Counted from the first letter of the stretch, positions 25,730 to 39,318 are shown. The stretch: DNA of 64,000 nucleotides from Echinarachnius parma (GCA_037951105.1 JBAMJV010001395.1:124001-188000), one strand, 5' to 3'. The notes: a model not told the origin generated them from the letters alone. Numbers and translations: made by a program.

Positions 25730-26603
25730 CAATGTTTAGGTGAAGGTTATATTTCGATGAAAGAACACTTCTGCAAGCGCTGGAGGGGGAAAAGGGAATT
25801 AAGGTTTTTGTAAGAGGCAAAGTGGTTCAGTCTTGACAGATTGTGAAGGTGAAATTGACATGTCATGACCTCCGATGGATGATTACAGGGGAGGGGATGG
25901 TGGTCTGTTTACCCGGCCCTAGGCTAGCCTCCAAGACCTTCCAATAATTGATATGCCTCTTGAGCTAGATGAATCCCTAGCAGTGGAAAAACAAACTGAG
26001 TGAACTCTAAAGAAATTAGAGTATGGTTGAGGAGGGGAGGAAAATGTTGGTTGACAGAAATAAGGGAGAAGTTCAGTTTGAAAGAAAGTTGAGGGAAAAG
26101 AGATGGGTAAGGTTTAAGGTTGAATCAACAACAGTTTGGGCTTCAATGAATACAAAGAAGATTTAACAAAAGGAGAGAAGGAAAGAGAAGAAAAGGGAGA
26201 TGATATCAAACAGAAGGGAGAAAACGGGAGAAGGGTCAATGCAGGCTACCCCCTTTCAATCTTTTCATGTGGGACAACTTCTGCAGTGAATCACAGGTCA
26301 TAGTTTACTTTTTTAATGCTGAAGTATCCATGAAAAGAAGGGAGAATTAAGAAATTCACCAACTGAGAAACTCAAAGACTATGGCAGACACAATCTTCAC
26401 CGCACGCAATATTATTCCATCTTGGACCAATCTCCTGAGGTCACTCCCTCAAGGCCAGGACTGATTGAAAAAAACCTTCTCAATAACCCTTTATACTCGC
26501 GTATGAAAATACACATGTACATACAAACAAACAAACAAACACAAACAAAGCCACATACACTTAAACACAAAAGCTGCAAATCTGTACTAGAGGATGGTCT
26601 TAC

Positions 26604-26988
26604 CCTGCATTGATGGAAGCTTTGTCCTTGTAAGATGAGGGTCTGATGAGCCCGTCGAAGGCCTCCCGGCTCGGCCTCTGTGGACTGTGGACCAGTGACA
26701 TGTCCAGGCGTTCCACGCTGCCAGAGTAGTTGGACCCAGAGCTGTAGCCCGTGTTGCCGTTCTGGCCTGGCGTGCGGTGAAAGTTTCCCGGTGACGGGCG
26801 CCGCGTCGGTGTGCTCGGACCGATCCCGTCAAGGCTGCCGATCGATGCGGCCTCGTTGCTGTTGCTCGACGCCATCGAGTCACGGTCCCGCTCCTTCTTC
26901 TTTCGGGGGCTACCCCGGGTCTTCCCGTTGCGCTTGAAGCCCTTCTCGTTTTTGCGTAGCAGCGACATTTCCTCTGCGTGAGTAATAC
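26604..26988 (-). CDS. FERMT: Kindlin (FERMT) coding exon 4: F1 loop
   Basis: Kindlins bind integrin beta tails and membrane phosphoinositides at focal adhesions and, with talin, activate integrins. This exon runs from an acceptor (AAATTACAG, exon starts at 26988) to a strong donor (GG|GTAAGA, intron from 26603). After a split Gly it reads ITHAEEMSLLRKNEKG, matching the family's RHPEELSLLKK. A basic stretch (SPRKKKERDRD) and a long Ser/Gly/Pro-rich segment follow, and it ends KASINAG where vertebrate kindlin-2 has KAKINQG. The basic, disordered insert is the F1 loop, which in the family contacts acidic membranes. It has 127 whole codons and begins in phase with exon 3. Overlapping open frames of 85-164 residues on both strands are shadows. 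Confidence 0.93.
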
Positions 26989-27453
26989 CTGTAATTTGGA
27001 GATACAAAGCAAAACAAATCCTGATGTATTCTCATTCGGCCAAAGGAGTTTGTTTTTAAAAAGAAAAAAATAGTCAATCATATAATAAAACTTAGGTATT
27101 CAAATTTCTATTCAAATAATCAAAATAATGTTTACATTTATATCAATGCAGATATTCAATGACAATTTTGTTTTCAGTTCAATAAATCTTGTAGAACTGA
27201 AGATGGTACATTTCTCTATGGCTCAACATATATTCTAGTCTGTGTCATCAAGACAAATCTGGCAATCATTCTGAAACTAAACATAGTTCACATTTTCTAC
27301 AGATTCATCACAGATCACTTAAACCACGTATTTGTAAAAATAACTAGATATATCAACTCATTAAGAATGCTTATTTACATAATTCATTGTAGATCACTTT
27401 ACAAACCATTGTTATTCAAATACAAATCTAAAACATCATTCTAATATATTTAC

Positions 27454-27687
27454 CTAACTCATTGCAGATTTCCTGCGAAGCAAAGACAACATTTTTTGAG
27501 AAGTTGACCCTCAGATCGATGAGTTGCATGTCCGGGATCTGTACGCGCAGCGTCTTGTGGCACGGCGTAAACTGGAGTTTGCAGCCGGCCTGGATGCCGT
27601 AGTTGTTGAGAGTGAGTCTCGTCTTCTTCAGCCATATCTTCTTGTCCTCCCACCACATCATGTGATCTGACCAGTCGATCTGCACAC
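27454..27687 (-). CDS. FERMT: Kindlin (FERMT) coding exon 3: end of F0 and start of F1
   Basis: The acceptor is GATACCAG at 27688-27695 and the donor TTAG|GTAAAT at 27454/27453. The reading is VQIDWSDHMMWWEDKK, then YGIQAGCKLQFTP, then a stretch ending ASQEICNEL, with split Gly codons at both ends (234 nt, 77 whole codons). The DWSDH.WWE..W pattern and YGIQA..KLQFTP are kindlin hallmarks at the F0-F1 junction. The 465-bp intron 3 separates it from exon 4. The phases of exons 2, 3 and 4 join without a frame break, supporting one transcript on the minus strand. Confidence 0.95.
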
Positions 27688-27825
27688 CTGGTATCAACGT
27701 AATAAGAAAGATAAGAATATTAAAATAATGACCTTAAAAATCACAATAATAATAATATTTTTAACATTTCATAATTTTGTATAAAAAAAGTTCTGTCAAT
27801 GCATGAATTAGGAATAAAATAATTA

Positions 27826-27880
27826 TCATATGATCTGACCAGTCAATCTGCAAACCTGCTATCAACATGATAAGAAACAT
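27826..27880 (-). pseudogene. Duplicated fragment of the kindlin exon 3 acceptor region
   Basis: Plus-strand TATGATCTGACCAGTC and CCTGCTATCAACATGATAAG copy the exon 3 boundary at 27655-27710 (TGTGATCTGACCAGTC, CCTGGTATCAACGTAATAAG) about 170 bp upstream in the gene. On the minus strand an AG and a shortened IDWSDHM reading survive, but the rest of the exon is absent and no donor follows. It is best read as a decayed tandem duplication. Confidence 0.8.
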
Positions 27881-29923
27881 AAAAACAAATGTTGATAATA
27901 GCCATAAAGATGTTTACGTTGAAAATAAATGAATCAAATCACATCAAAATCAAGATCACCATGGATTATGCTGATAATACTGCTCATAACTTTTTTTTAA
28001 ATTTGAGTCAGAAGATAATTTCTTTTACAGCATGAAATCATTAAGAATAAATTTCAAAACAATATTGTTTTAAACTGGAAAAAACTACAATTATACAAAT
28101 GATATATTATCTGAAATGTTTGTTTTTGTGTCTCAAATCATCAATGTCATTATCATTAAAAAAAACTCACATAACCCCAAAATACAAACCATATATCAAA
28201 TCGCAAAGTTTATTTTTACCATCACTTCCCCACTTCCCATTGTGAAAATTCCATCTCACATACTTTCGATAGATCTATTATAAAAGCATGACCCTCAAAT
28301 CAGTTACCCCAAACAATAAACACTCCATTTTCCTTTTCATCAAACCCTCACGGTGCATTTCAATTCCAAATAAATTGCAATAAATTGCAACGATCTGAAT
28401 AGATGAGCAATAGAATGTGAACAATATAATACAGTCACGGCATAAGAAAACATATCAGTTCTCAAGAGTGAATACAATACACTCAAACAGTAGTCGCACA
28501 ACATCTTGCTGGTACTGCACTTTGAAACCAATTTGGCGTTTGCACGATGGTTGTCATTTTGCATCTTTCGTTTCTAACATCTACACACAGCTGCAGAGAA
28601 AGGCACAGTGCAAATACAATGTAGCAAGGAGAATGAAGCTCTTTGGTAATGTCATAATAGCAACATCCTGGTGATGTTTATATGCGTGCATCACAAATAT
28701 AACCCACAACACAATTAAGACCTTTCTCTTGGGATACTTACAGGCACAATGGACACTGGAATGTCTTGTTTACATAATGTCATCAACATCCATTATATGC
28801 AATATCTTCGATGTATTAATTTTCATTTTTCTTGACCACCCATCTAAATTTATTTCTCAAAGGAACAAAAAATGCTTACTTTGTAAAGAAAAAATAAACA
28901 TTCTTAAAAATGTGTAAATCACCATAAAAATTGTTGTGTACATACCCAGTGCTATTATGTATTCATGATAAGTATGTATACAACTGCTGCTAAAAGAAGA
29001 TGGATATATATGCAATTATAGTTCTATATATATATATTCATATCATTTTTATAGACATTTTGCTGTGCAGAAACTCAACAACTTTTTTAAATAACTTAGA
29101 ACTAAGCTGAGCAGTGAGGTTAAAAGTCCATTTGGAATATGAATCAAAATTGTGCCACGACTGCAACATAACGTGCATAAATGTATTCAGACATACATTT
29201 CCCCTACACACATTCTTCTAGACAGTTAGCTTCCCTGATGGAAGGCACACATGTTTTATAATGCACTATGTACAATGTACCCAGGGTAAGAAATACAAGG
29301 GGGCAGAGGGCCATTTTCCCCCCTAATTATTCAAAATAGCCCCATAAAATCAGTAGGTACTACATGTAGGTAGCCCCTAATATAACCATGTAGGGTATTT
29401 ATTATGTGTAATATTTTGTGATATCTATCAGATTGAAAGAGTAGCCCAATAAAATTTTAAAAATAATTCATTCCCTGTATAATAATGTACTGATCCCTGT
29501 AAATATCTTTCCAGACTTGTATATCTGTCTACATCTGGTGAAGTAATGACAGTGATTTTTTTAAAAGATACATTCTTAAAATCAAGTGTAGAGAAATTAG
29601 ATCTGAATGTATGTTAGTTAAATGTAGGATGTGATGGTGCTTTTACAATTGAGAAAAAATAAGCAATGGTAACCCATGCCATGAAGACAGGATTGTGAGA
29701 ATGTGCGAAAAACAAAGAAAGTAAAAAGCAGAAAATTATTCATATTTCATATACGTCATATTTCAATTTTTATGCAACCTGGATGTTCAATCAATGCTAG
29801 AAATTAATATTTGATGTTCACACTTCACACCAGAATTTAGCTCATGGGACTTTTACTTCTAGCTATTTAATTTAATTGAGAGAGAATACATGATGTTGTA
29901 ACATAGGCAAACACACCTACACT

Positions 29924-30350
29924 TAAAGGGTACCATCACTCAAAAATAATATTCTTATAAATGAAAGGTAACATCTTTAGTAGTCCAGTCCATCAACAAG
30001 TTCACAAAAATATGTTTCCAGAAAAGAACAAAAAATTGGAAAACGCATCACCATTCTAAAGCATGCGTTCATGGGTCTGTATTACGAAGACTACTTTGTC
30101 CAGAGCGAAGAAATCGTCCGGGATTCTATTGTCTCCAAACGTACGCGTGAATAGCATTGGCGCACTCGCAAATGTTTGGCCCGTACGGAACCAGAAAATA
30201 TTAGTGGTTCCGTAAGTGGTGGTAATTAACTGCTTTGTTTATGAATTACGCAACCCTTTGCAAAATGTTGGGTATCTATTTGATATCATAAAACGATACC
30301 AAATCATACAATTATGTGTTGTTCTTTGCCTGGTGGTCCCCTTTAAGAAA
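29924..30350. mobile_element. Possible TIR element ending in CTTAAAGGG
   Basis: CTTAAAGGGTACCATCAC at the left pairs imperfectly with CTGGTGGTCCCCTTTAAG at the right (about 14 of 18 positions). The middle contains a CpG-rich block near 30090-30190. No second copy was seen, so confidence is modest. Confidence 0.45.
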
Positions 30351-31349
30351 AAAGAAGTTGTATTAATATTGAAGTAATTGAACAAAGTATATCCATAATA
30401 CACAAGAAGATGAACTTTCAAGGCCAAATTGCATCAGAATAAAACAAGCAATTCCATATCAAACATGTACCATATCAAACACGTCCAAGAGATAGTAGGG
30501 TTACTGTGTGTTTTCTGAGTGTGTTCTGCTGCATAATTAGCACAGACTTTATATCAAAGAGTCTGTAAAGTCTGTCTAATACATCACATGTTTAACCTTT
30601 TCTGAAATGCAAACACAAAAACAGGGTGTTTGTCTTTTGCCCGTAATCACTATCACGCACCTAATGCGATCTAGCAGGATTCATATCCGTATGGGGTCTT
30701 CTTATTGAAGAAATTACGTGCGAGTACCGCACAAATGATTGCATGCTCGTTCGTACTGTGTTTAATACTATGACTGAAAGAGTGCTTGTTACTTATATGC
30801 AAAAGCTGACAGAAATAGCTGCAACGTTCTTTCTCAAATTATATTGTTTGTATGTTTGTTTCCTTATACTGCACAGGCTACAGGGACAAGTATGTGTATT
30901 AGCTATGCTTCAAAATCAACTTTATAATAAGATTTACAATTAACTGTAAAACATGGCAGTGCTTTATATACAGATCTGAGCGAACAGACTGTATAACCAT
31001 TAGTACCATGAATTCTTGCTTGGCAAACCATGTCTGGCGATTTTCTTATTTTCCAAAAGTACAATGAACCCCATGCAATTGTTTCAGAATGGTACATGTA
31101 AGAAATCAATATACTTATCAAGAACTGACAGAGTTAGACCAGAACCATATTGATTCCGTTACACCACACAGCAGGCGTGACCTCACATAACCCCCAAATA
31201 TGTTTGTGCATTTGGGTGCTCTGTGACAGGATAGGCACAGAGGGGCAAAACAAATTATACATTTATATTCATAACTAGTGTACTTAATTTGTGTGTGAAA
31301 TGATTTAATGGTACTGTTTAATAGGCAGAAACCAAGAAGAGCTCAGTTC

Positions 31350-32050
31350 CTGTAATAAAGCAGGCTTATTATAATATGGTTAAATAGACTAGTAACCCCC
31401 TTCCCTACCACACTGGCTGGGAGAAGTACACTGTCATCCATTCTCTTTACAATCATTATATACAACAAACCTTGCGTGATTGCTCATATATTATTGAAAA
31501 TCAATCAATATCGAAGGAATGAATCAATCAAGAATGGTAGACTGGTTCCTTTATTAAATGAGGCAGCAGGTCAGACGTGACCCTTACTCACACTGATGAC
31601 TGGGCAAACTCTGCTTGGGCATTAATCTGGTCTTGTCCCACACTTGGTGGGGGGAGACAAATTAAATTACATTTATTATGTACATATACGTGTATATGCC
31701 CATGTTTTGAGATGATAAGCGACATAAAAAAATAAAGAAATTGAATTTGTGCCTAAAGAACAGCTCCTCCGTTTATTTAAAGATCTACAGCCCAGCAGGG
31801 TTGGCCTGTAGAAACCTCTTCCCCACAGTGGACTGACGAGAGAATGGGCCAACTATTCAAAGTCACCTTCCTCTTCTAATATTAATTAGTAAATAAATAA
31901 ATAATTGAATTCGTGCTTCAAGGAGAGCTGGTCCATCCCTTTAGTAACAAAGCAGCCCAGCAGGGTTGACCTGTAGAAACCCCTTCCCCACAGCGCTGGC
32001 TGGGCCTGCTATGTTTGGGCATTGGGTCCTCTGGGGGGCAGAATGAATTA
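31350..32050. repeat. Degenerate tandem repeat of roughly 150-170 bp
   Basis: CAGCCCAGCAGGGTTGNCCT and GTAGAAACCNCTTCCCCACA occur at about 31790-31835 and again at 31950-31995. More diverged units with CACTGGCTGGGAGAAG and a CTGCTTGGGCATT segment lie at 31405 and 31560. It is non-coding. Confidence 0.6.
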
Positions 32051-32436
32051 CACTAAGGTATGCCATAGACATGCAGTACCGTATGGTACAGTATAGTGCT
32101 CAGTGCCACACGCCTGGCTATCCATGTACCTATTACATGTATCTACAGTCTATCCCATCTTGTACGTTACAAATTCATTAATCAGTTTACACATGGAAAA
32201 GGCCCAATACTATTCTTCATGGTACATTATCAAATTAGCAAATAGTTGCAAAGTGCAATTGGTAATATTACCAAATACCATAAAAAGATGGTTACCAGTA
32301 TGTTTTGTTTTTATTACACACTATATACATGTATACATTTGTACTATTGATAAATATACCATAGACAGTCACAGTGTATTACAACATGGAGATAACAAGT
32401 ACATGCTATTCTTCACAGTTCATCAACTACACTACT

Positions 32437-35400
32437 GGGCAATTCCACCATAACGGAATTACATTCAGAGACGTTTTTTGCTCATTATTTCATTCCCTGC
32501 GCAATATTCTCATGACTTAAGTAAATTTTGATACTTATATAAGTTGTATGGGTAACCAGGCTACAACATGATAGGGAAATGGTTTTATATCTTCCATGTG
32601 TTGTTGCACACTAGACCAATATGTGTGACCGTAACGGAATTACCGGAGAATGGAGTTTTTTTTTTGCTACAAGTTTGCGTTGAGTTTCTCTGAAATATAA
32701 GACACTTTGAAACTGATTTTATGTATTTTTTGTATCTTGATAATGTCAACTTCATTTTGGAACAAGTACGTGCATAAACAACACAATAATAAGTTCACAA
32801 ATTCACTTTTTTGAAAAAAGACCACTGTAACGGAATTACACAAATTTGTAACGGAATTACATCTCTGGAAGTTACAAGGAAAACTCAATTATTTTGCACT
32901 CAACTTTTCTTACATGCTAATGCAAACATCAAGGCTATCTAGCACTTGAATATAAACCATAATTTGACATATCTGTAAAGCAATTTTTGAACTTGTTATG
33001 TGTAAAATAAATGAAAATATGGCCAAAATACAAATAAGAGTGAAATTAAAAAAAAATATTGCTAAACTCCAGCTTTATTTCGGTTTATTTTCAGCTTTAT
33101 ATTAGTAGGCAAGAAATTAAAAAGGATTGCATCAATTAAATGAAAGAAAAATCCTAGAAACTATGTCCACTAAAGTGTGTAACGGAATTACACAACTTAA
33201 GCAGTGGGATCAACTTTTCCACAAATTGGTACATGAACAACAACAAATTCACATTTTAGCTTCAATACTTTTCAAAAATCAATAATTTGACAATAATAAC
33301 CATATTTGAAGTAAAAAATAGCAACATTTTTGAATTTTTCCTTTACTTCAAGAAAAATGGTTAAATTGTGAAAAAACCCAAAGTAAAAAAAAAAAAAAAG
33401 TACCTACATTATGTGACATGCTAAAGAACTGCACATCATCAATATCAAGAAACATTTAAACAATTTAAAATCACAAACAGGTCAAATAATTCAACTTTCA
33501 ATGCTATAAAGCCTCGTAAACTTCCTGAATATTGGAAATCTGTGTGAATGGAAATGCATTGTGAATGGGCAATTCCACTGTTACAGAATGATATATAAGT
33601 GATTTTTAGCTCTGTTTTCTTAATCATATTTAAAATTCCTTTCACTTCCACAGTTTTTACAACTTTAATAACTGGCAGGGGTACTAGAGGTACAAATCTA
33701 TAACACTGTAGCGTCAGGAGACCAAAATACAATCATAACGGAAAGGGGTCTTTTATTCAACACTAACTTTGTAATGATTTTCTGCAAAAGCTACCACAAA
33801 AAATTCTTCATTGGTAATAAAAACTTATCATTCAAGTTACAAACTTGAATTTGGTACATCTTTTTTCCAGAAATGATCTATTTTAACCTCTGAAATTACC
33901 TTAAGACAAACGAATTTCACTGTAACGGAATTACGCCTGTGAAATCCACCCATGAATCCACCCATGAAAATGCAATTTCTTGGTTACATTTTTCTGCGTA
34001 CAGTCTATAGTAAAGAATTTGTATGCATTGTTAATTTGTATGCAGTGTTAAACAATGTATGCATTGTTAAACTCTTACATAAGGACCAGAACAAATCCTG
34101 AATTTATGTGTGTGCGTAACAGAATTACAAACAAATCAAGATTTGTTATATAAACTCTTGTTATATTCTAAAATTATTCTTTTAAAAAATTCATCCTTTT
34201 TTATTTACTCTCAAATCAATTTAGAATGCGTTTTCATTCATTTCATGAAATACATGTACGGATATAAACATGTATGATCCAAATACAAAAAGTTAGCATA
34301 TTATATAAAATATAAAAATCGAATTGCAAAAAATGAAAGACACCTTTAGGAATTCCCATTTGAAAATGCAAATACTTTGTACATCTTCTTTGATCTGCAT
34401 ACAGAAGCACACTGAACACTCAATGAATTCTGACTTTATGATAATGAATAAAACATATCTTAGCCTGTATTATGTAGTTTTGAATATCTTGAAGCCTATT
34501 CTGTATTTATGTTTGATTATATATGCTTCAGTTTAATACAAATTTACATAATTAATGGTGAGTTATGAGCCCTTAACTGATCAATGATATTCAAATCTAC
34601 ATACAAAATTATTAATATTAAATCTCCTTGAAAGTTGAAGGTATGATTTATATCTTAAAATACATCAATGTAAATTAATGTGAGAAAATAAATGTAGAAC
34701 CAGTGTCATACTAATTACTGGATATTTTTTAATTTTTGTTATTGTTTTTGTTTTTCCCTTTCTAAAGTACAAACATGAATCTGCTGCATCTTCATAATTT
34801 CAGTCAAGTGGGTCTTGCTGGAAACTAATTTAATGATAGAACATTATCATCTCTATTATGTTCATGGAGAAATTAGAGAAATTATCTATCGTGTATCAAT
34901 TTAGTTAAATCACCATTGATACAATATGAAGCATGTGAGGTAATGAGTCACATAAAGTAACATTGTACAGTACATGTATGTATAATGACTTATTGTCTAC
35001 AGGGCTACAGTTCATGCTATTTAAAGGGTATTTCTACATTCAGAACAAGAAAAAATTTTATTTTCAGCAATATCATTCAATACCTTACAAACCATGTGCA
35101 TGTAATTCCGTTACGTAACGGAATTACTAATACTGTTACGCCATTTTTGGAAAAAGTAGTGACATTATTTCAGAAAATTATGTTGGAAGTTCTTAGGACT
35201 ATGGTGAAGGAAGAGAATTCACAATGATATGACTAAAGAACAAGTAATAAGATATTGAGAAAAACTTAAAACGTTTTATCGTAACGGAATTACGATCAAA
35301 TGTGCATAGATTTTTAAAATTTCTCAAAAAAATATGCAATGAAGTTACTGCCCATGCTTTACAATTTGTGATTGTTACAACATCGTATGGAAAATATGAG

Positions 35401-35652
35401 AAAATGAGCAGAAACAGTCATTGAATTAAAAGATTCACTTTATTTTCACAAAATGAAGCTGATTTATGAATAAAAGGTCATAAATTTCTGTTCAATTCAA
35501 GCAGAAATATTTGAAAAACCAATCGAGCTATATACAAACGGTTTTCAGTTTCCTAAAATTCAAGTTTTCCTCTATTGATAACAGTTTGATTTAGGGAAGA
35601 TTGCTCAACTTTGAGATGTGGTGTTTTTGCCTTCTCTCATACGGAATTGCCC
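32437..35652. mobile_element. 3.2-kb non-autonomous transposon studded with GTAACGGAATTAC
   Basis: It begins GGGCAATTCC and ends GGAATTGCCC, with the 4-bp target duplication TACT on both sides (32433-32436, 35653-35656). The motif GTAACGGAATTAC is exact at 32631, 32827, 32848, 33179, 33922, 35102 (inverted), 35115 and 35281. One-mismatch copies lie at 32451 and 34116. The right terminus (ACGGAATTGCCC) itself looks like the motif merged with the terminal repeat. A second GGGCAATTCC at 33567 hints at a nested or rearranged copy. No transposase frame exists. It is a sister of 23737-25729, with the same termini, same duplication length and same motif framework, and lies in kindlin intron 2. Confidence 0.85.
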
Positions 35653-37565
35653 TACTGCACCCAGTTGCATAACAAGAACTGGGCCCCGTTGCAGAAAGAG
35701 ATACAATTGATTGTAAGTTACAATTAATTGTAAGTCAGACAATTTGCACATTTTAACCAATCAGATTTGTGCGTTTAGAATGGATGTTATCAAGTACTGT
35801 ACAATTGTACATCATACAAAAATACATTACACTACGTATTCATCTCCAGTATTCAAATTGTTATTTGTATGTATATGGGCCCACTTACAAGACTAGTTTC
35901 AGCTGGACTACTCATATATTACTTTTAAAAATGTATTCATGATTTTATATATATACTCATGAATGTTTTTGATGATTGGTTTGAAAAATTGAAATATGTG
36001 CATTTGCATGATATTATCTGTTACATACATATATTTATGGCATGTAGCATTAGAACTTAATCCTCTCAGAGCCTATATTGTACATCTATTGAGTTATCGC
36101 ACATATAAACTTGTCCATTGTATCACCAAGGGTTAATCAAATTGGAATGCAATCAGTGTGTCCTTTGAAACATATCCCCAACATATGTTGAAGCCATCTG
36201 AAAAGGGGAAACTAATTCTACTACTACATGTACTAAACTAAAGACTCAATTCATTTATTCAATCAGCATAAAACCGTCTCCCTTTCTCACTTCACTCTTC
36301 AGGCCACTGTCATGAAGAAACAATCTATTTTGCTAAATATTGATTATAAATAAATACATGGAAAATAAACACTTTTACCATCCTAAAAACTATGAAAAAA
36401 AAATATATACATAACATGTATAAACCGTATTGATTCAGTAGGAAAAACAATTAACAAATTTACAAAATTTCATAATTTCAGTTTGATCATAGAAATATGC
36501 AGTAAAATGTTATCATCAAGAGGTCAAATTAGTGTCTGTTTTGGACTTATACAAAAAAGTATTTTGTTTCATATTAATCAAGATTGTGATATTTACAAGG
36601 CATCACAACTGCCTATGCTACTTGCACATTACTGGTACATTATTATACAATGCCTAATCCCAAAGAATGTTCTAGATATAATGTTAGAAGTTAGATAAAA
36701 TATTTCCCTTGTTTACAAAGCCTAGAAGCACATAACATTCCTCACTAGTTAGTTGCTTCAGACAACAGAAGCCCAATGTCCTCCAAGCTATGGTCAAAGA
36801 TAAATATGATCCCACACCAACTGTCAACTGTCAATAAAAAATAGATTGAGGTGACCTCTATCTTTCATATCAAACTTTGACTCACTTTTAGACTTGTAAA
36901 GCCAGACCCCTAAATATATCTAGGTAGCATGCATTCAGCATGTATCTTTGACAAAGATCAGTATTGATATATTTAGTGTAACATTAGCATTGCAATTAAG
37001 GTTGATTTACAGCCAGTACCAACATGGATGGCACAAAATAATACCTTTTTTTTTTGTGTGTGTGTGAAAAATCAGAAGAAGAATGTAACACTACATCATT
37101 CATGGTGGTTAACATTAAAGCCATACTGCCAATGGTAAGTGAAGAATTTGATAAGCGTCATGGTGATATCTACCAAGAAAATTGGTAAATTATTCCTAAA
37201 CCCAGTAGAATCATACCATGCAGCAGGCGGTGAAATATCTGAGCTTCAAATTCTACCAGAAAAATATTTCAACACTCTGTGTAAGTTGATAAACCTGCGC
37301 CTTTAAATCACTCCCAGTCGTATACCCTATCTGCTAACATAAGGTCCTTGTGTGTGGGTAAATGCCTTATATATTATGTAACCAGAACGTCAATGACGTA
37401 GCGCTCATCCACCATCTCGCAACATCAAATATCGCAAATTTCATGTGGTACACTTTTCAACTGGTCAAAAAATAAAAATTTGATGCCCTGGAAGGGACAT
37501 ACAAATTTAAAATAAAAAAATTAGAGTGAACAAAATATAAATTTGACCCCCCGGAAGGGACATGG

Positions 37566-37642
37566 GAAAAAACAAAACAAACAAAACAAACAAACAAACA
37601 AACAAACAAACAAACAAACAAACAAACAAACAAACAAACAAA
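37566..37642. repeat. (CAAA)n microsatellite
   Basis: About 18 near-perfect CAAA units with two CAAAA variants at the left end. The adjoining sequence has two copies of GGAAGGGACAT (37490 and 37552) and a GGCCCTTCGGGCC palindrome at about 37722-37735, so the tract may sit inside an element. Confidence 0.9.
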
Positions 37643-38189
37643 AAAACTAATAAAAAATAAATTAATTAATAAATTTAAAAATATAATTAAAAAAAAAATT
37701 GGCATAAGCTCATCGTGGGTGGCCCTTCGGGCCGGATGAGCTAAAAACTAAAACTTTAATTAAATGGAATTTGTTTTTATTTGTTCGATAAAGAGACCTA
37801 CACATTTCACCGTCATTCAACAATTGTTTCTCATTCCACCATCCCTTACTGAGAAATTATGTCCCACACAAAACCTAATCACGTGGAAAAAGAATGGATG
37901 TTTACCATAAAATCTGTGGACTGTGATACTGATAAATACTTTCTGCAATTCATTTCCATTGTATTATAATATTGTTATTTACACTAAATACAAAGACTTG
38001 ACTCTCTGGACTATTTGGTTCATTAGTTTAATGACTTCTCTTTGTAATGAATTTGCCTGCTTCTGTTGGTATTTTGTTGATATTATCATGATCTGTTGTC
38101 TGAATTAGTTTTATTTTTTAAAAGCTGTTCATGAAAATATCAAGAAATTTTAATATTTAAGCAATGAACATGAATTTATCAAACCATGC

Positions 38190-38280
38190 ATGTGTGTTGT
38201 TTGTTTGTGTGTATGTTGTGTGTGTGTATGTGCATGTTTGTGTATGTGTAACTATGTGTGTGCATATATGTGTGTGTAAT
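38190..38280. repeat. (TG)n-rich microsatellite with TATG interruptions
   Basis: Alternating GTGTGT and ATGTGTG stretches. A short frame through it is low complexity. A comparable tract with TATGT interruptions lies at 61470-61640. Confidence 0.85.
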
Positions 38281-39127
38281 ACAGGTATAGGATACATCTC
38301 TAATCAGTTATACTGTAGGCTGTTTCGCCTTGTGAGGAGGCTCTTCAGTAACTGATTCAAATTTATATGTGTTTGTATGTACATTTGTAGGAGTGTGTTT
38401 GTTTGCTTGATAATATATTAAGTTCAAGGACGTAGTATACGCTCCAACTGTAGGCTATGTGTTACACATGTATGTGACTACGCACTGCAAAGCCTTATTG
38501 AACCCTGTCTAAAAATAGCTCATTACACCATGGGACAAAGATGCAGCATGGTGCCCCACTTCCATATAAGAAGGTTCAACAATGGGGGCTGAAATTTAAG
38601 ACTAGCTCTAAAAGTGGGGGTGGGTATTTTCTAATCAAACTATCACCCTCTCACTATCTAACAACCCTGTATCATTTCCAACTATCTTCCCTGTCTCGTA
38701 TCACTTTCTCTTGCTACATCATAGTCGTGTAGAACTCCTTCTACATCTACAGTCCAGTGGATTGTGTTTATCTCATTGAGGACAATTTGATTTTGACTCT
38801 ATAGTCGATAAACAGAAGTTCTTACCTAAACCTGAGATGCAGTTCATTTACCTTGGGCATGTAGTCCTGGGCAGGGGCAATATTCCCAGCTAGTATTTTC
38901 CATCTGCAATTTCCTCTTCTCCAACACTATGCAACTGTTTTGTCATGTTTCATGTTAGTTATATGCAGAGATATTTTAAAAAGAAGCCACAGGTCTCTGA
39001 ACTCCCCCCCCCCCCCCCCCCCCCAGCCCCCCACAACTCCTTATAGTTCCCCTGTTTAGTAGGCGTCCCACTTCTCCTGATCACTTACAACAAATTCATC
39101 ATTCAATTCCCAAGTTCTTTGGAGCAC

Positions 39128-39318
39128 TTGCCCACTTGCCGGGGCAAGTAAAAATTGATGTCGAGCAAGTAAAGTTTCATAAATTGTCTTGTTTGCTTGC
39201 CCAATCAGGCAACTAAATAATTGTTCAACTACAAGAACAGTGTAAAGCTCAGATCTACAAGTAAGTGGGCAAGTTAAATGTAAAACTTCAAGATTTTACT
39301 TTCCCGAACTGGCCAGTA
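39128..39318. mobile_element. Family D interspersed element, copy 3
   Basis: GGCAAGTAAAAATTGATGTC, CAGGCAACTAAATAATTG, GTGGGCAAGTT and ACTTTCCCGAACTGGCCAGT follow in the same order as at 20027-20318, without the hairpin insertion. It ends in a short duplication (GGCCAGTACGGGCCAGTACG). Confidence 0.7.

Noticed and set aside
1..26603. Further kindlin exons downstream of exon 4
   Set aside because: I looked on the minus strand for the conserved downstream segments (the FKYYSFFDLNPKYD and EEMMMFAALQ region, PH-domain and F3 words) and found none. They probably lie beyond the left edge, but a short exon could have been missed. A profile search with kindlin would decide.
26587..27081. 164-residue minus-strand frame and an 85-residue plus-strand frame
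   Set aside because: Both are shadows of kindlin exon 4 in other frames. The kindlin frame has conserved residues and proper splice sites.
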